64,000 nt of DNA, taken from positions 1 to 64,000 of the forward strand of contig PKWY01000012.1 of assembly GCA_003132205.1 (NCBI GenBank), in the 5' to 3' direction. Positions within the stretch are counted from its first letter, which is position 1, and every line of letters starts with the position of its first letter. Below are positions 8,315 to 16,585 of the stretch, piece after piece. Source of the DNA: Acidimicrobiaceae bacterium (lineage in GTDB: Bacteria; Actinomycetota; Acidimicrobiia; Acidimicrobiales; RAAP-2). The notes beneath the pieces were generated by a model. It was given only the letters and a program-made list of their open reading frames with translations, searched no databases and had not been told where the DNA came from. The position numbers were made by a program, and so were the translations under genes.

Positions 8315-9073
8315 CTACTGCGTGACCGGCACGGGATGCTTCACGGCCTCTTCCATGGCGAGGGCCCCGTCACGTAACGCCCGGCGCTCGTCGTCGCTCA
8401 ACACCTCGAAGTACTTGGCCACGGCGGTCGACGTTATCTCCTCGGCCCGGGCCTTCTTCGCCTCGAGCTCGGGCGTCACCGTCGGTACCTCAGCGTCGGT
8501 GTAGCCGTGCATCTTGAAGACCGAGGGGTCTTGCAGGTACGCCGCTTCGGCGGGCGTCAGGCCGACCTCGCGAACGGCGTCGATGTGGACGCAACCTCTG
8601 AGCTCTCGCATGAGAATCGCGCCCAGATACGCCGAGTGCACCGGATTCGCGGGCACGGCGAACTGCTTGTAGCCGTCGAGGAGCGCGTGATGGCCCGCCT
8701 TCACCGATTCAGCGACCTTGTGCACGGCCAAAGCGAATTTCGAAAGGACCTCGACGGGAATGTCCCCGAAAGTGTGATCGGCGTACGCGTACGCCGCCTG
8801 CACGTGGGCCTCGGCGGTCTCCGCAGGATTTCCCTTCTCGCGCGAGTCGGTCCAGAGCATTCCCATTGCCGAGTGCGAGAAGAAGGTGAACGCGTCGAAG
8901 ACCACGTCGTAGTCGACGTCACCCAGGACTCCCCCGCGGCCCAGCCCGTAGAACTGAAAGACGTTGAGGCCCCGTTCCTTCGCGCGCTCGACCGTTGAGG
9001 GGGCGAAGTAGTAGCTCATCCCGACCAGTTGAATCGGATCGGCGGTGACGTTCGAGAGTTCCGTGGAGTTCAT
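8315..9073 (-). CDS. SCO6745-family conserved protein
   Basis: This is a 252-residue, mostly helical soluble protein. The segment SYYFAPSTVERAKERGLNVFQFYGLGRGGVLG, followed by FDAFTFFSH, resembles an actinobacterial family named after Streptomyces SCO6745 (typically HAVTYFAPE near the N-terminus, then a GYFAGRAAPLG region and a TATFFNF segment). The function of that family is not established to my knowledge. A C-terminal stretch rich in Glu, Ala and Arg is probably helical. The assignment rests on remembered family features. It is followed closely by a small membrane protein gene. Confidence 0.65.
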   Translation of the reverse strand: MNSTELSNVTADPIQLVGMSYYFAPSTVERAKERGLNVFQFYGLGRGGVLGDVDYDVVFDAFTFFSHSAMGMLWTDSREKGNPAETAEAHVQAAYAYADHTFGDIPVEVLSKFALAVHKVAESVKAGHHALLDGYKQFAVPANPVHSAYLGAILMRELRGCVHIDAVREVGLTPAEAAYLQDPSVFKMHGYTDAEVPTVTPELEAKKARAEEITSTAVAKYFEVLSDDERRALRDGALAMEEAVKHPVPVTQ

Positions 9074-9118
9074 GAACCTGACTCTAGGTCCTTGACCCGG
9101 GATGTGCGACCGCTCGCC

Positions 9119-10510
9119 CTAGGTGCCGCGGCCGTCGCGGCGAATCCGAAGCTCGATCTTCGTTCCCTTGGCGACGACGACGAACTGGGCGCTTCCGCCG
9201 TGGCGCGCGACGATCTCGGACACGATCGCGAGGCCCAACCCGGTACCGCCGGAGTTGCGACTTCTCGCGGGGTCGGCGCGCACGAACCGGTCGAAGAGCC
9301 GGGCGCTTTTGGCCACGTCGAGGCCTTCGCCGTCGTCGATGACCGTCACGACCGCGTTGCTTCCTTCGTAACGTGATTCGAAGCGGAGCTCGTGGGCCGC
9401 GTAGCGCGCCGCGTTGTCCACGACGTTTCTGATCATGCGCTTCAACATCGCCGAGTCCCCCACCACGCGGGTTGGCTGCACCGCGGTGGTATCCACGCCG
9501 AGCTCGCTGATCGAACGGATGCGGTGGGACTCTTCGAATAAGAGGTCGTCAAGGTCGACGTCCATGCGGGCGGCGTCGACCTGGTCCTCGTCGTTGCGCG
9601 CGAGCCAGAACAGATCGTCGATGAGCACATCGAGACGACGACCCTCTCGGATGATTGTCTCGGTCACTTCGGACCAGTTGGCGTTCTCCTGATCGCTCGC
9701 CGCCCGGTCAACGGTCGCGAGCAGGGTGGTGAGCGGGCTTCTCAGCTCGTGGCTGACGTTCGACACGAACTCCTGTTGAAACCTGGACGACGACTCCAAC
9801 CGGTCGAGCATTTCGTTGACGGTCCGCGCGAGCCGGGCGATCTCATCGTCGCCCCCCGTGACCGGGACCCGCTCGGAAAGATCCTCCGCCGCTATTGCAT
9901 CAACCCGGCGGCGAATTGACTCGACCGGCGCCAGCGCCAACCCGATACCGAGCCAGATGAGGCCTCCCGACATCACGAGCAGCAGCGGGAACGAGACCGC
10001 CACGCTCGCGAGCAGCACCGTCACGCTGTGATCGATCGGACCTCCGTAGACGAACCCGAATACGAGGCCCGCCCCCCGCGGCGTCGTGACGGTTTGGACC
10101 TGACCGAAGCTGAGCTCTCCGATGATCGGCGTCGTGGCGGCACTGTTCACCAAACGAACGGTGAGTCCATTGGTCGAAGAGAAGTTCGCCACCGGGTGCG
10201 CCAGCACCGGCGCGTTCACGATGGCCGAGCTCGCCGCCCATACCTTGGTGCCGGCGACATTGGTCACCTGCACCACGACGTCGCCGTGCATGGGCAATAC
10301 CACGACGTGCGAGTTGGGCATTGCCCCCGTGGCGAAGCGCTCCTGAGTCTGGGTCATCGCCGCTTCAATTTGGTTCGAGGCGCTCGTCACCAGCGAACGG
10401 TGCACCAGGTTGACCAGCGCGACGCCGGTGAAGGCGAGCACGACCGCTATCGCGAGCACGAAGAACAACGTCAAGCGCGCCCGGATGGACAGTTGATGCA
10501 GAGTGGCCAT
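9119..10510 (-). CDS. Sensor histidine kinase (HAMP, HisKA, HATPase)
   Basis: This is a 463-residue two-component sensor. A first membrane helix (about 12-34) and a second (about 164-192) bracket an extracytoplasmic domain of roughly 130 residues. A HAMP linker (about 193-245) follows, then the H-box NVSHELRSPLTT with phospho-acceptor H254, the N-box RNVVDNAARYA, and the glycine boxes DDGEGL and GGTGLGLAIV. All kinase motifs are intact. It overlaps the response regulator stop by one base (TGATG), so the two are translationally coupled partners. The sensed signal is not known; the upstream DoxX-Rieske gene suggests redox or respiratory state, which is inference. Confidence 0.93.
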   Translation of the reverse strand: MATLHQLSIRARLTLFFVLAIAVVLAFTGVALVNLVHRSLVTSASNQIEAAMTQTQERFATGAMPNSHVVVLPMHGDVVVQVTNVAGTKVWAASSAIVNAPVLAHPVANFSSTNGLTVRLVNSAATTPIIGELSFGQVQTVTTPRGAGLVFGFVYGGPIDHSVTVLLASVAVSFPLLLVMSGGLIWLGIGLALAPVESIRRRVDAIAAEDLSERVPVTGGDDEIARLARTVNEMLDRLESSSRFQQEFVSNVSHELRSPLTTLLATVDRAASDQENANWSEVTETIIREGRRLDVLIDDLFWLARNDEDQVDAARMDVDLDDLLFEESHRIRSISELGVDTTAVQPTRVVGDSAMLKRMIRNVVDNAARYAAHELRFESRYEGSNAVVTVIDDGEGLDVAKSARLFDRFVRADPARSRNSGGTGLGLAIVSEIVARHGGSAQFVVVAKGTKIELRIRRDGRGT

Positions 10511-11196
10511 CAGCCCGCGGACACGGTGTAGCCAACGCCGCGCACGGTGCGAATGATCGAGGGCTGGCCCTCGATATCAATCTTGCGCCGCAGGTAGCCA
10601 ATGTAGACCTCGACAATGTTGGGATCCCCGTCGAAATCACTGCCCCACACGGCGCTCAGGATCTCACTCTTCGCGAGTGAACTCTCGGAGTTCGTCATGA
10701 GGAACTCCAGCAAGGCGAACTCGCGTGGCGTCAGCATCGCTTCGCGGTTATGCGAGCTCACCTTGCGGCGAAGCGGGTCGAGCGTCACGCCACCGACGAC
10801 CAGGCGCTGGGGACGCTCGCGGTCGTGGCGTCGAAGCAGCGCGTAGATGCGCGCGAGAAGAATGGAGCGCTCGAAGGGCTTGCGCAAGAAGTCGTCGGCC
10901 CCCACTTCGAGCCCCTCCACCTCGTCCATCTCCCCGTCCTTCGCCGTGAGCATCAACAGCGGCGTGTTGACCCCCGCATTTCGAAGGTCGAGGCAGACGC
11001 TGAAGCCGTTTCGCTTGGGGAGCATGATGTCGAGGACGATGACGTCGTAGGTTCCGTCCCTGCCCGCGGCGAAACCGCTCTCGCCGTCATGGCACTGCTC
11101 GACGACGAAGCCTTCGTCTTCCAGCAAGTCGGCGACGGCGCGCGCGAGGTCGTGGTCATCCTCGATTAGGAGCACCCGGCGCTGATCATCACTCAT
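10510..11196 (-). CDS. OmpR/PhoB-family response regulator
   Basis: The 228-residue regulator has a receiver domain (about 7-118) with acidic pocket residues D13/D14, phospho-acceptor D56 (VIVLDIMLP) and K86 (LTAKD). A winged-helix DNA-binding domain (about 130-226) contains LTPREFALLEFLM and the terminal TVRGVGYTV. The ATG overlaps the stop of the DoxX-Rieske gene by four bases and its own stop overlaps the kinase start by one. The likely targets include its own operon, but no repeated binding site was established. Confidence 0.94.
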   Translation of the reverse strand: MSDDQRRVLLIEDDHDLARAVADLLEDEGFVVEQCHDGESGFAAGRDGTYDVIVLDIMLPKRNGFSVCLDLRNAGVNTPLLMLTAKDGEMDEVEGLEVGADDFLRKPFERSILLARIYALLRRHDRERPQRLVVGGVTLDPLRRKVSSHNREAMLTPREFALLEFLMTNSESSLAKSEILSAVWGSDFDGDPNIVEVYIGYLRRKIDIEGQPSIIRTVRGVGYTVSAG

Positions 11197-12407
11197 TTGA
11201 GGTAGAGGTTACCGTCAGAGCCTTCCACGACATCGAGCTTGGTGAGACCGTGGGGCGCGGGTCCCGAAATCACGTCGCCGTTCTTCGCAAGGAACTCCGA
11301 GCCGTGACAGGGGCAGACCAGCTTGTTATTGGACGGTGAGTAGCCAACGGTGCAGCCCATGTGCGGGCAGACCGTGTCGTAGCCCACGAAATCGCCGGCG
11401 GTCAACTGGATGATGATGCCCGGGTCGCCAGAGGTCGGGATGGTGAACGCCGCAGGTTTGCCCACGGGCACCTCGTGCGCCGCGCCGATCAGCGTCCCCG
11501 AACTGGCTCCCGACGGGGTCGTACCGGTGATGGCGGGACCGGACGTCGTTGTCGTCGTCGACAGCTGGCCCGATGCCGAGGTGGGGACCTTCGCGTTGCC
11601 GATCAACTTGCCAACGTCGGCCGTGGTCGCACCGAAGATGACCGCCGTCGTTCCGACGATCGCCGCGGCGGTCCCGCCGATAACGAGCGCACGTCGATCG
11701 ACGGAGTCAATGGCTCTCCTTGCAATGATCGGGGTGTGGGGGCCGAGCAGTACCGGACACACCGCGGCGTCGCAGGCGAGACCCTTTCGCGCCTTGCAGG
11801 TGTTGTTGGAGAAGTTGCCGCAGATCTCCTGGACCTTGGCGAAGGGTAGTACCACGAGTTCTGGCGACGCGACACCCTCCTTCTTCGCCGCCCGGTTGGC
11901 GATCCACGCGTCAGCCGACAGTCGGGTGCCCCCGCCCGCGAGGATGAAGGGCATCCAAGCGAAGAAGAAGACGATGTCCGCCCCGGTGAAGTAGGGCGAC
12001 GAGTGAAAACTGACCGTCAGGAAGAGATTGAACGAGAGGATCGCGCCGCCGATGGCGGCGACCCTGGTCCACAGTCCGAGCAGCACGCCGATGCCAATGG
12101 CGATCTCCGCGTAGGCGATGACCATGCCAATGGGGTTCGCGAAGTTCACGAGATGGCTCAGCAGCGCGTGGATGGGACTCGTGCGCACCGATCCCAGCAA
12201 CTGCGCCCTCATCGAGTTGGGGGCGTTGTTGTTGAAGAACGTGGGGTTCGAAAGCTTTTGGAGGCCCGCGAAGAGGAACGTCACGCCCAGGAAGAGTCGA
12301 AGAGGCAGCAGGGCCCACTCCGCGAGCGCCCAGGCGCGCACCGGGGCGTTGAACGGAAGGCGTCGCTCCTTGGATCGGCTCTGGTGCTTTGGGAGACTCG
12401 TTGGCAT
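11193..12407 (-). CDS. DoxX-like membrane domain fused to Rieske [2Fe-2S] domain
   Basis: This is a 404-residue fusion. Residues 32-170 form a four-helix DoxX-like membrane domain (GVTFLFAGLQKL, YAEIAIGIGVLLGLW). A loop with C196, C204, C212 and C217 follows. Then come an arginine pair at 238-239, a membrane helix at 241-260 and a Thr/Ser/Gly/Pro-rich linker (280-305). The C-terminal Rieske domain has box 1 C347-P-H349-M-G-C352, box 2 C365-P-C367-H368-G-S and the proline loop SGPAPHGL. Both disulfide cysteines are present, as in respiratory Rieske proteins. DoxX-type proteins include quinone-reducing subunits such as DoxD, so a membrane quinone oxidoreductase is a reasonable inference. It is coupled to the downstream two-component genes. 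Confidence 0.88.
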   Translation of the reverse strand: MPTSLPKHQSRSKERRLPFNAPVRAWALAEWALLPLRLFLGVTFLFAGLQKLSNPTFFNNNAPNSMRAQLLGSVRTSPIHALLSHLVNFANPIGMVIAYAEIAIGIGVLLGLWTRVAAIGGAILSFNLFLTVSFHSSPYFTGADIVFFFAWMPFILAGGGTRLSADAWIANRAAKKEGVASPELVVLPFAKVQEICGNFSNNTCKARKGLACDAAVCPVLLGPHTPIIARRAIDSVDRRALVIGGTAAAIVGTTAVIFGATTADVGKLIGNAKVPTSASGQLSTTTTTSGPAITGTTPSGASSGTLIGAAHEVPVGKPAAFTIPTSGDPGIIIQLTAGDFVGYDTVCPHMGCTVGYSPSNNKLVCPCHGSEFLAKNGDVISGPAPHGLTKLDVVEGSDGNLYLK

Positions 12408-12414
12408 CTATGTA

Positions 12415-12491
12415 TGTTGCCACAGCGTAAAATCCTCGAAAACCTGAAAACCGCTTGATTTATTGAATCCTTATCTACCGGAGCGGCAACA
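12415..12491. promoter_or_regulatory. Divergent promoter gap with 8-bp inverted repeat
   Basis: The 89-bp gap between the DoxX-Rieske operon (-) and dedA (+) is AT-rich in the middle. It carries ATGTTGCC near 12415 and its exact inverse GCGGCAACAT ending at 12492, about 62 bp apart and near the two start codons. This could be a pair of half-sites for a regulator acting on both genes, possibly the adjacent response regulator. The spacing is long, so chance is not excluded. Confidence 0.25.
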
Positions 12492-12496
12492 TTTAG

Positions 12497-13189
12497 GTGA
12501 GATTCCCGGTGGTGGTTTCTCTTGGATTGTCCATCAACAACAATGGAGAGGTGTTCAGCGCCTCCATCGTCTCTTTCATACTGAACGAGCTCCATCGCCT
12601 GCCCACGGCGATCGTCTACGGGCTCGTGGCGCTCCTGGTCTTTGGCGAAGCGGCACTCTTCATTGGTTTCGTCCTGCCGGGTGAGACCGCGGTCATCGTT
12701 GCGGGGGTCGTCGCGAGCCAGGGCCACGTCAATATCGTGGCCCTGTGCGTCTTGGTGGTCGTCGCGGCGATCGTCGGCGACTCGGTGGGCTACGCCGTTG
12801 GCCGGCGCTACGGGCATCGGCTGATCGAGCTCTCCCTGGTGCGGAAACGTCGCCCCGACCTCGAGCGCGCCCTGGCGGGTCTTCGCAAACGCGGACCGGC
12901 CTACGTATTCATCGGCCGCTTCACCGCATTCTTTCGAGCGGTGATGCCCGGACTCGCGGGCATGAGCAAGATGCACTATCGCCGATTCCTGATCGCGAAT
13001 GCGCTCGGCGCGACGTTGTGGGGGGTGGGCTTCACCCTGCTCGGCTACTTCGCCGGCGGCGCCCTCACCAGGATCGAGAGGTACGCCAGCTGGTTCGGCA
13101 TCACGCTGCTCGTGCTTCTCATCTGCTTCTTCGTCGGTTTCCATTTCTACCGCAAGCGCCGCGATGCCGCGCGCGACGAGGCCGGATGA
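12497..13189 (+). CDS. DedA/SNARE-associated family membrane protein
   Basis: This is a 230-residue polytopic membrane protein of the DedA (VTT) family. The conserved FIGFVLPGETAVIVAG segment near residues 53-70, the cytoplasmic RKRGPAYVFIGRFTAFFRAVMPGLAGMSKM segment and the C-terminal helix pair match the family, including the conserved GRF-R pattern. Members act in lipid scrambling or undecaprenyl-phosphate recycling; the substrate is not known here. The GTG start at 12497 lacks a strong Shine-Dalgarno sequence. It is divergent from the DoxX-Rieske operon. Confidence 0.9.
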   Translation: MRFPVVVSLGLSINNNGEVFSASIVSFILNELHRLPTAIVYGLVALLVFGEAALFIGFVLPGETAVIVAGVVASQGHVNIVALCVLVVVAAIVGDSVGYAVGRRYGHRLIELSLVRKRRPDLERALAGLRKRGPAYVFIGRFTAFFRAVMPGLAGMSKMHYRRFLIANALGATLWGVGFTLLGYFAGGALTRIERYASWFGITLLVLLICFFVGFHFYRKRRDAARDEAG

Positions 13190-13199
13190 AAAACCGCTG

Positions 13200-14009
13200 C
13201 TAGCGCAGCGCTTCGAGGACCTCAGGCGCGGCGCCGGCGGTCCACTCGCCGTTGTGCTTCACGAGCAGACCCGATCGTGCCGCCGTCGGTCCGGCACCCT
13301 TCACCAGGGAGCGCACGTGCACTTCCGCGTACCGCGAGGCGTTCCGCACCTCCGCGAGCGCATCGCTTTCGAGATCGATGGTGACGGCGTCGCGCACGGT
13401 CTTGGGGCCAACGATCGGGTCGGCCTCGAGCAGTCGCACTATCTCTTCGATCTGCGCCCGTGCTCGCTGCGCATCGGCGCTCTGCCCGTGGCGCCAGGGG
13501 GGAATGGATCCTTCGAGGTAGCCACGTCTCGCCAGTTCGCCCGGACTCGCGAAGACAACGACGCCGCCCACGTCCGCCCCGAGGTGGTTGACGACCCTTT
13601 GCGCGTGGCCCACGACGTGCGGCACGACCCAGGGAAGCAGCCACGCCTCGAGTCCCAGCCAGGCGGGCCATACCCCATCAACCAGGGCAATGGTGACGCG
13701 AAGCCCGAGAGACGCGGCGTAGCGCAGGACCTGCGCGTAGCGATCGAGGGCCTCGTTGTCCACCGACCCGCGGTGCGGCTCGACACGAGACCACTCAATG
13801 GTGAGACGGACGCCGTCGAGACCGAGTTCGCCCACGAGGTCGAGCACTTGCTCGTAGTCCGTCCAGAGTCCGTCCGCCACTCCCGGTCCCGCGTGGCGCC
13901 CGAGGGCGATCGTCGGCGAGTAGCAGGTGGCCGGTTGGTAGGGGCGGTCGAAGCCCCCTTCGACGGCGTAGCCCTCGAGCGTGGCGAGCAGTAGCGGCCG
14001 GGCTGTCAC
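13200..14009 (-). CDS. Degenerate, truncated GH1-like barrel protein
   Basis: The 269-residue protein resembles the N-terminal half of family 1 glycoside hydrolases. LTIEWSRVEPHRG (69-81) corresponds to the GH1 segment RFSIEWSRxxPxG, and FASPGELARRGYLEGSIPPW (153-172) to the NEP segment with its following GYxxGxxPPG. The acid/base glutamate of NEP is replaced (SPG). The usual histidine-containing substrate loop is also changed (LVDGVWP). The C-terminal half with the ENG nucleophile is absent; GH1 enzymes usually have 440-480 residues. A normal glycosidase activity is therefore unlikely. The frame is clean and ends 10 bp from dedA, which suggests a maintained gene rather than decay. Confidence 0.7.
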   Translation of the reverse strand: MTARPLLLATLEGYAVEGGFDRPYQPATCYSPTIALGRHAGPGVADGLWTDYEQVLDLVGELGLDGVRLTIEWSRVEPHRGSVDNEALDRYAQVLRYAASLGLRVTIALVDGVWPAWLGLEAWLLPWVVPHVVGHAQRVVNHLGADVGGVVVFASPGELARRGYLEGSIPPWRHGQSADAQRARAQIEEIVRLLEADPIVGPKTVRDAVTIDLESDALAEVRNASRYAEVHVRSLVKGAGPTAARSGLLVKHNGEWTAGAAPEVLEALR

Positions 14010-14093
14010 CGGCCCAGTTTCGCACGCCCACCCGGCACGGAACTCAACTAGCGTTTCCGTTGGTGCCCCTCGGGGCCGTCACAAGGAGAACTC

Positions 14094-14858
14094 ATGGCCG
14101 ACGAAGTACTTCGCGAACGACGTGGACACGTTGAAATACTCACCATCAATCGTCCCGAAGCCCGAAACGCGATCAACCTCGCGACCGCGCTCGCGCTGAG
14201 CGACGCCCTCGACGACTGCGAGACCAACGACGACATCTGGGTCGTCGTGCTCACGGCCGCCGACAACAAGGCGTTCTCCGCCGGCATGGACCTGAAGGCC
14301 TTCGCCACCGGAGAGTTTCCGATCACCGAGAAGGGCTTTGGCGGGCTCACGAAGCGCGACTTCCCGAAGCCTCTGATCGCCGCGGTGAACGGCTCGGCCC
14401 TCGCCGGTGGATTCGAACTGATGATCAGCTGTGACATGGTGATCGCCGCCGACCACGCCAAGTTCGGCATCCCCGAGGCCCAGCGTGGCCTCGTCGCGGG
14501 AGCGGGCGGGCTCATCCGCCTTCCCAAGCTGGTCCCCCTGGCGGTCGCGTTCGAGATGGCCCTCACCGCCGATCCGATCGACGCCGCCCGCGCCTACGAG
14601 TTGGGCCTCGTGAACCACGTGGTTCCGAGCGAGCAGGTCCTCGACACCGCGGTCGCCCTCGCCGAACGCATCGCGAAGAACGCTCCCCTCGCCGTTCGCA
14701 CGTCCAAGAGCGTGATGAAGCAGGCCCTGGAACTGAACGAAGCGGACGCCTGGGTCGTGAACGACGAGGCGTTCGGGATGATCGGACGAAGCGGCGACGC
14801 CCTCGAGGGCGCGGTGGCCTTCGCTGAGAAGCGCGCGCCGAACTGGCAGGGCAAGTAA
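14094..14858 (+). CDS. Enoyl-CoA hydratase/isomerase family protein
   Basis: This 254-residue crotonase has NRPEARNAINLA, the oxyanion segment DNKAFSAGMDLKAF and the second oxyanion/active-site segment FGIPEAQRGLVAGAGG with a glutamate aligned to catalytic Glu144 of rat hydratase. It would hydrate trans-2-enoyl-CoA thioesters in fatty-acid or amino-acid oxidation; chain length cannot be read. AAGGAG precedes the ATG. Its TAA shares one base with the next ATG (TAATG), coupling it to the membrane protein. Confidence 0.92.
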   Translation: MADEVLRERRGHVEILTINRPEARNAINLATALALSDALDDCETNDDIWVVVLTAADNKAFSAGMDLKAFATGEFPITEKGFGGLTKRDFPKPLIAAVNGSALAGGFELMISCDMVIAADHAKFGIPEAQRGLVAGAGGLIRLPKLVPLAVAFEMALTADPIDAARAYELGLVNHVVPSEQVLDTAVALAERIAKNAPLAVRTSKSVMKQALELNEADAWVVNDEAFGMIGRSGDALEGAVAFAEKRAPNWQGK

Positions 14859-15289
14859 TGCACCTGCTCGCGTCTTCACAACTCCAGCTGGCTGGCGGCC
14901 TTTCGGTGCTTCGCCTCAGCCTGCACGTGCTCGCCGCGACCGTATGGGTGGGCGGGCAGTTCGTGCTGGCGGGACTGCTGCCGACCATTCGCGGACTCGG
15001 CGAAGGCGCGCCGCAGAAGATGGCCCAAGCCTTCGGACGATTGAGCTGGCCCGCCTACTGGCTGCTCATCGCGACCGGCGTGTGGAACTTCATCGCGGTC
15101 GGCCCCGCGAACGCCTCGAGCGCGTGGAACGCGGCCTTCGGCATCAAGATGGTCTGCGTGATCGTGGCGGGGCTGGGCACGTACCTGCACACCAAGGCCA
15201 AGACCCCCAAGGCCCGCGGCATCTACGCCGGCGTGGGAACACTCGCGTCGATCGCGGCGCTCGCGCTCGGTATTGCCATTGCTGGCTAG
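14858..15289 (+). CDS. CopD-like integral membrane protein
   Basis: This 143-residue, four-helix membrane protein has HVLAATVWVGGQFVLAG near the N-terminus and SWPAYWLLIATGVWNF in the middle. Both are the histidine- and tryptophan-containing helices of CopD-domain proteins. Stand-alone small CopD proteins may bind heme or copper; neither is proven here. The start codon overlaps the enoyl-CoA hydratase stop, so it is cotranslated. Its end overlaps the convergent azlD gene by four bases. Confidence 0.75.
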   Translation: MHLLASSQLQLAGGLSVLRLSLHVLAATVWVGGQFVLAGLLPTIRGLGEGAPQKMAQAFGRLSWPAYWLLIATGVWNFIAVGPANASSAWNAAFGIKMVCVIVAGLGTYLHTKAKTPKARGIYAGVGTLASIAALALGIAIAG

Positions 15290-15600
15290 TGCAGGTGGTA
15301 GACGAGCGCTGAGGTAACGGCCGCGGCGACGACCACGACCGGGAAGGGCGCCTTCGCGAAGAGGGCGCAGAGCGCCGCCAACACCCCGGCGAGGCGATGA
15401 TCGATGACGACGTGGGCCTTCACTACCAGGCCTTGGGCGACCACCAGCGCGCTGAGCAGGGAGATCGGAATCAACGCGTTGATGCGCTGCAGACGCGGGT
15501 GGGCGAGCCAGCGTTCGGGCACCGAGTGTCCCAGCATCTTGAGGGTGAAGCTGAGCGAACTCGTTCCGATCAGGACCGTCCACATCATCGAAGGACTCAC
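15286..15600 (-). CDS. azlD: AzlD-family branched-chain amino acid exporter small subunit
   Basis: This 104-residue protein has three to four membrane helices (MWTVLIGTSSLSFTLKMLG, LIPISLLSALVVAQGLV, then two C-terminal hydrophobic segments). AzlD proteins pair with AzlC to export branched-chain amino acids and analogues. The GTG at 15600 is chosen because it overlaps the azlC stop as GTGA; ATG at 15588 or 15585 is also possible. An open frame continues upstream within azlC but is an overlap artefact. Confidence 0.85.
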   Translation of the reverse strand: MSPSMMWTVLIGTSSLSFTLKMLGHSVPERWLAHPRLQRINALIPISLLSALVVAQGLVVKAHVVIDHRLAGVLAALCALFAKAPFPVVVVAAAVTSALVYHLH

Positions 15601-16262
15601 CTCGGCCTCCACCCCACAGCGACCGCGACCGCGACGGTCGCGATGATCGGCAGGCCCGCGGGCAACAACGGCGTCACGAGCAGAGCGAAGACCATCGACG
15701 CCCCCGCCACCAGTCGCAGGAACGTCGTCTCGAGCCGAGGCCACAGCAGCCCGAGGAACGCGGCCGGCACCGCGGCGTCGAGACCCCATGACGCGGGGTT
15801 GCCGAGCGCTTTCGCGCCGAGCGCGCCGAGCAGGGTGAACATGTTCCAGAAGAGGAAGACCCCGACGCCGGTCAGCCAGAAGCCGGCCCGCATGGCGTCG
15901 CTGCCCAGGGGCGCCTGGGAGAGCGCGACGCCAGTCGACTCGTCGATCGTGATCTGCGCGGCGAGCACTCGACGAGCGCCCTTCACCTGCAGCAGCGGCG
16001 CCATCTGGATCCCGTAGAGGGCGTTGCGGGTTCCGAGCATGGCGGCGGCGGCGATGGCGCTCACGGCGGCGCCGCCCGATCCGACCACGCCGACGGCCGC
16101 GAACTGGCTGGCGCCGGTGAACGTCAGGAGCGAGAACAGGCAGCTCTGCAGCACGGAAAAGCCCGCCGCGACGCTCGCCGCGCCAAAGGCAACCCCGTAG
16201 ACGCCCACGGTGAGAGAGATGCTGAATGCGTCGCGGACGGTGCTTCTGGGGGTAGCTGGCAT
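15597..16262 (-). CDS. azlC: AzlC-family branched-chain amino acid exporter large subunit
   Basis: This 221-residue polytopic protein has the AzlC hallmarks: VAFGAASVAAGFSVLQSCLFSLLTFTGASQFAAVGV in the N-terminal half, GTRNALYGIQMAP, and ITIDESTGVALSQ. The DE-rich loop and GASQF segment are conserved in this exporter family. It would form the main channel with AzlD. It is divergent from tatA with a 98-bp gap that probably holds both promoters. Confidence 0.9.
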   Translation of the reverse strand: MPATPRSTVRDAFSISLTVGVYGVAFGAASVAAGFSVLQSCLFSLLTFTGASQFAAVGVVGSGGAAVSAIAAAAMLGTRNALYGIQMAPLLQVKGARRVLAAQITIDESTGVALSQAPLGSDAMRAGFWLTGVGVFLFWNMFTLLGALGAKALGNPASWGLDAAVPAAFLGLLWPRLETTFLRLVAGASMVFALLVTPLLPAGLPIIATVAVAVAVGWRPR

Positions 16263-16360
16263 CAGATCATTCTGGTTGAGAATCCGGCGACTAGCCGACC
16301 CTGTGCCCCGACATCTCTCGGGGCACTACTCTGGTATGAAGCACGTCAAAGGAGAAGACC

Positions 16361-16579
16361 GTGTTCTTAGGCGAAATTTTTGGACCCGATCTCTTGATCG
16401 TCGTCATTGTAGTTGCGGTGTTGGTCTTTGGTGGCGCGGCCATTCCAAAGTTGGCCCGGAATCTTGGTTCGGCCAAGACTGAGTTCGAAAAGGGCTTGAA
16501 GAACGCGAAGGTCACCGACGAATCGGAGACCAAGGCCACGGAAGTCACCGAAACCAAGACACCCGAGGCCGACAAGTAA
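16361..16579 (+). CDS. tatA: Sec-independent translocase protein TatA
   Basis: This 72-residue TatA-type protein has a short N-terminal membrane helix (about 8-27), the hinge FGGAAIPKLARNLGSAKTEF and an amphipathic helix, then an acidic Thr/Glu-rich tail. TatA oligomers form the passage for folded proteins. The usual FG motif is kept; the hinge has FGGAAIPKLAR in place of the common FG-KKLPEL. The GTG start follows AGGAGAAGACC. tatB and tatC are not in this window. Confidence 0.9.
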   Translation: MFLGEIFGPDLLIVVIVVAVLVFGGAAIPKLARNLGSAKTEFEKGLKNAKVTDESETKATEVTETKTPEADK

Positions 16580-16585
16580 AGCACG

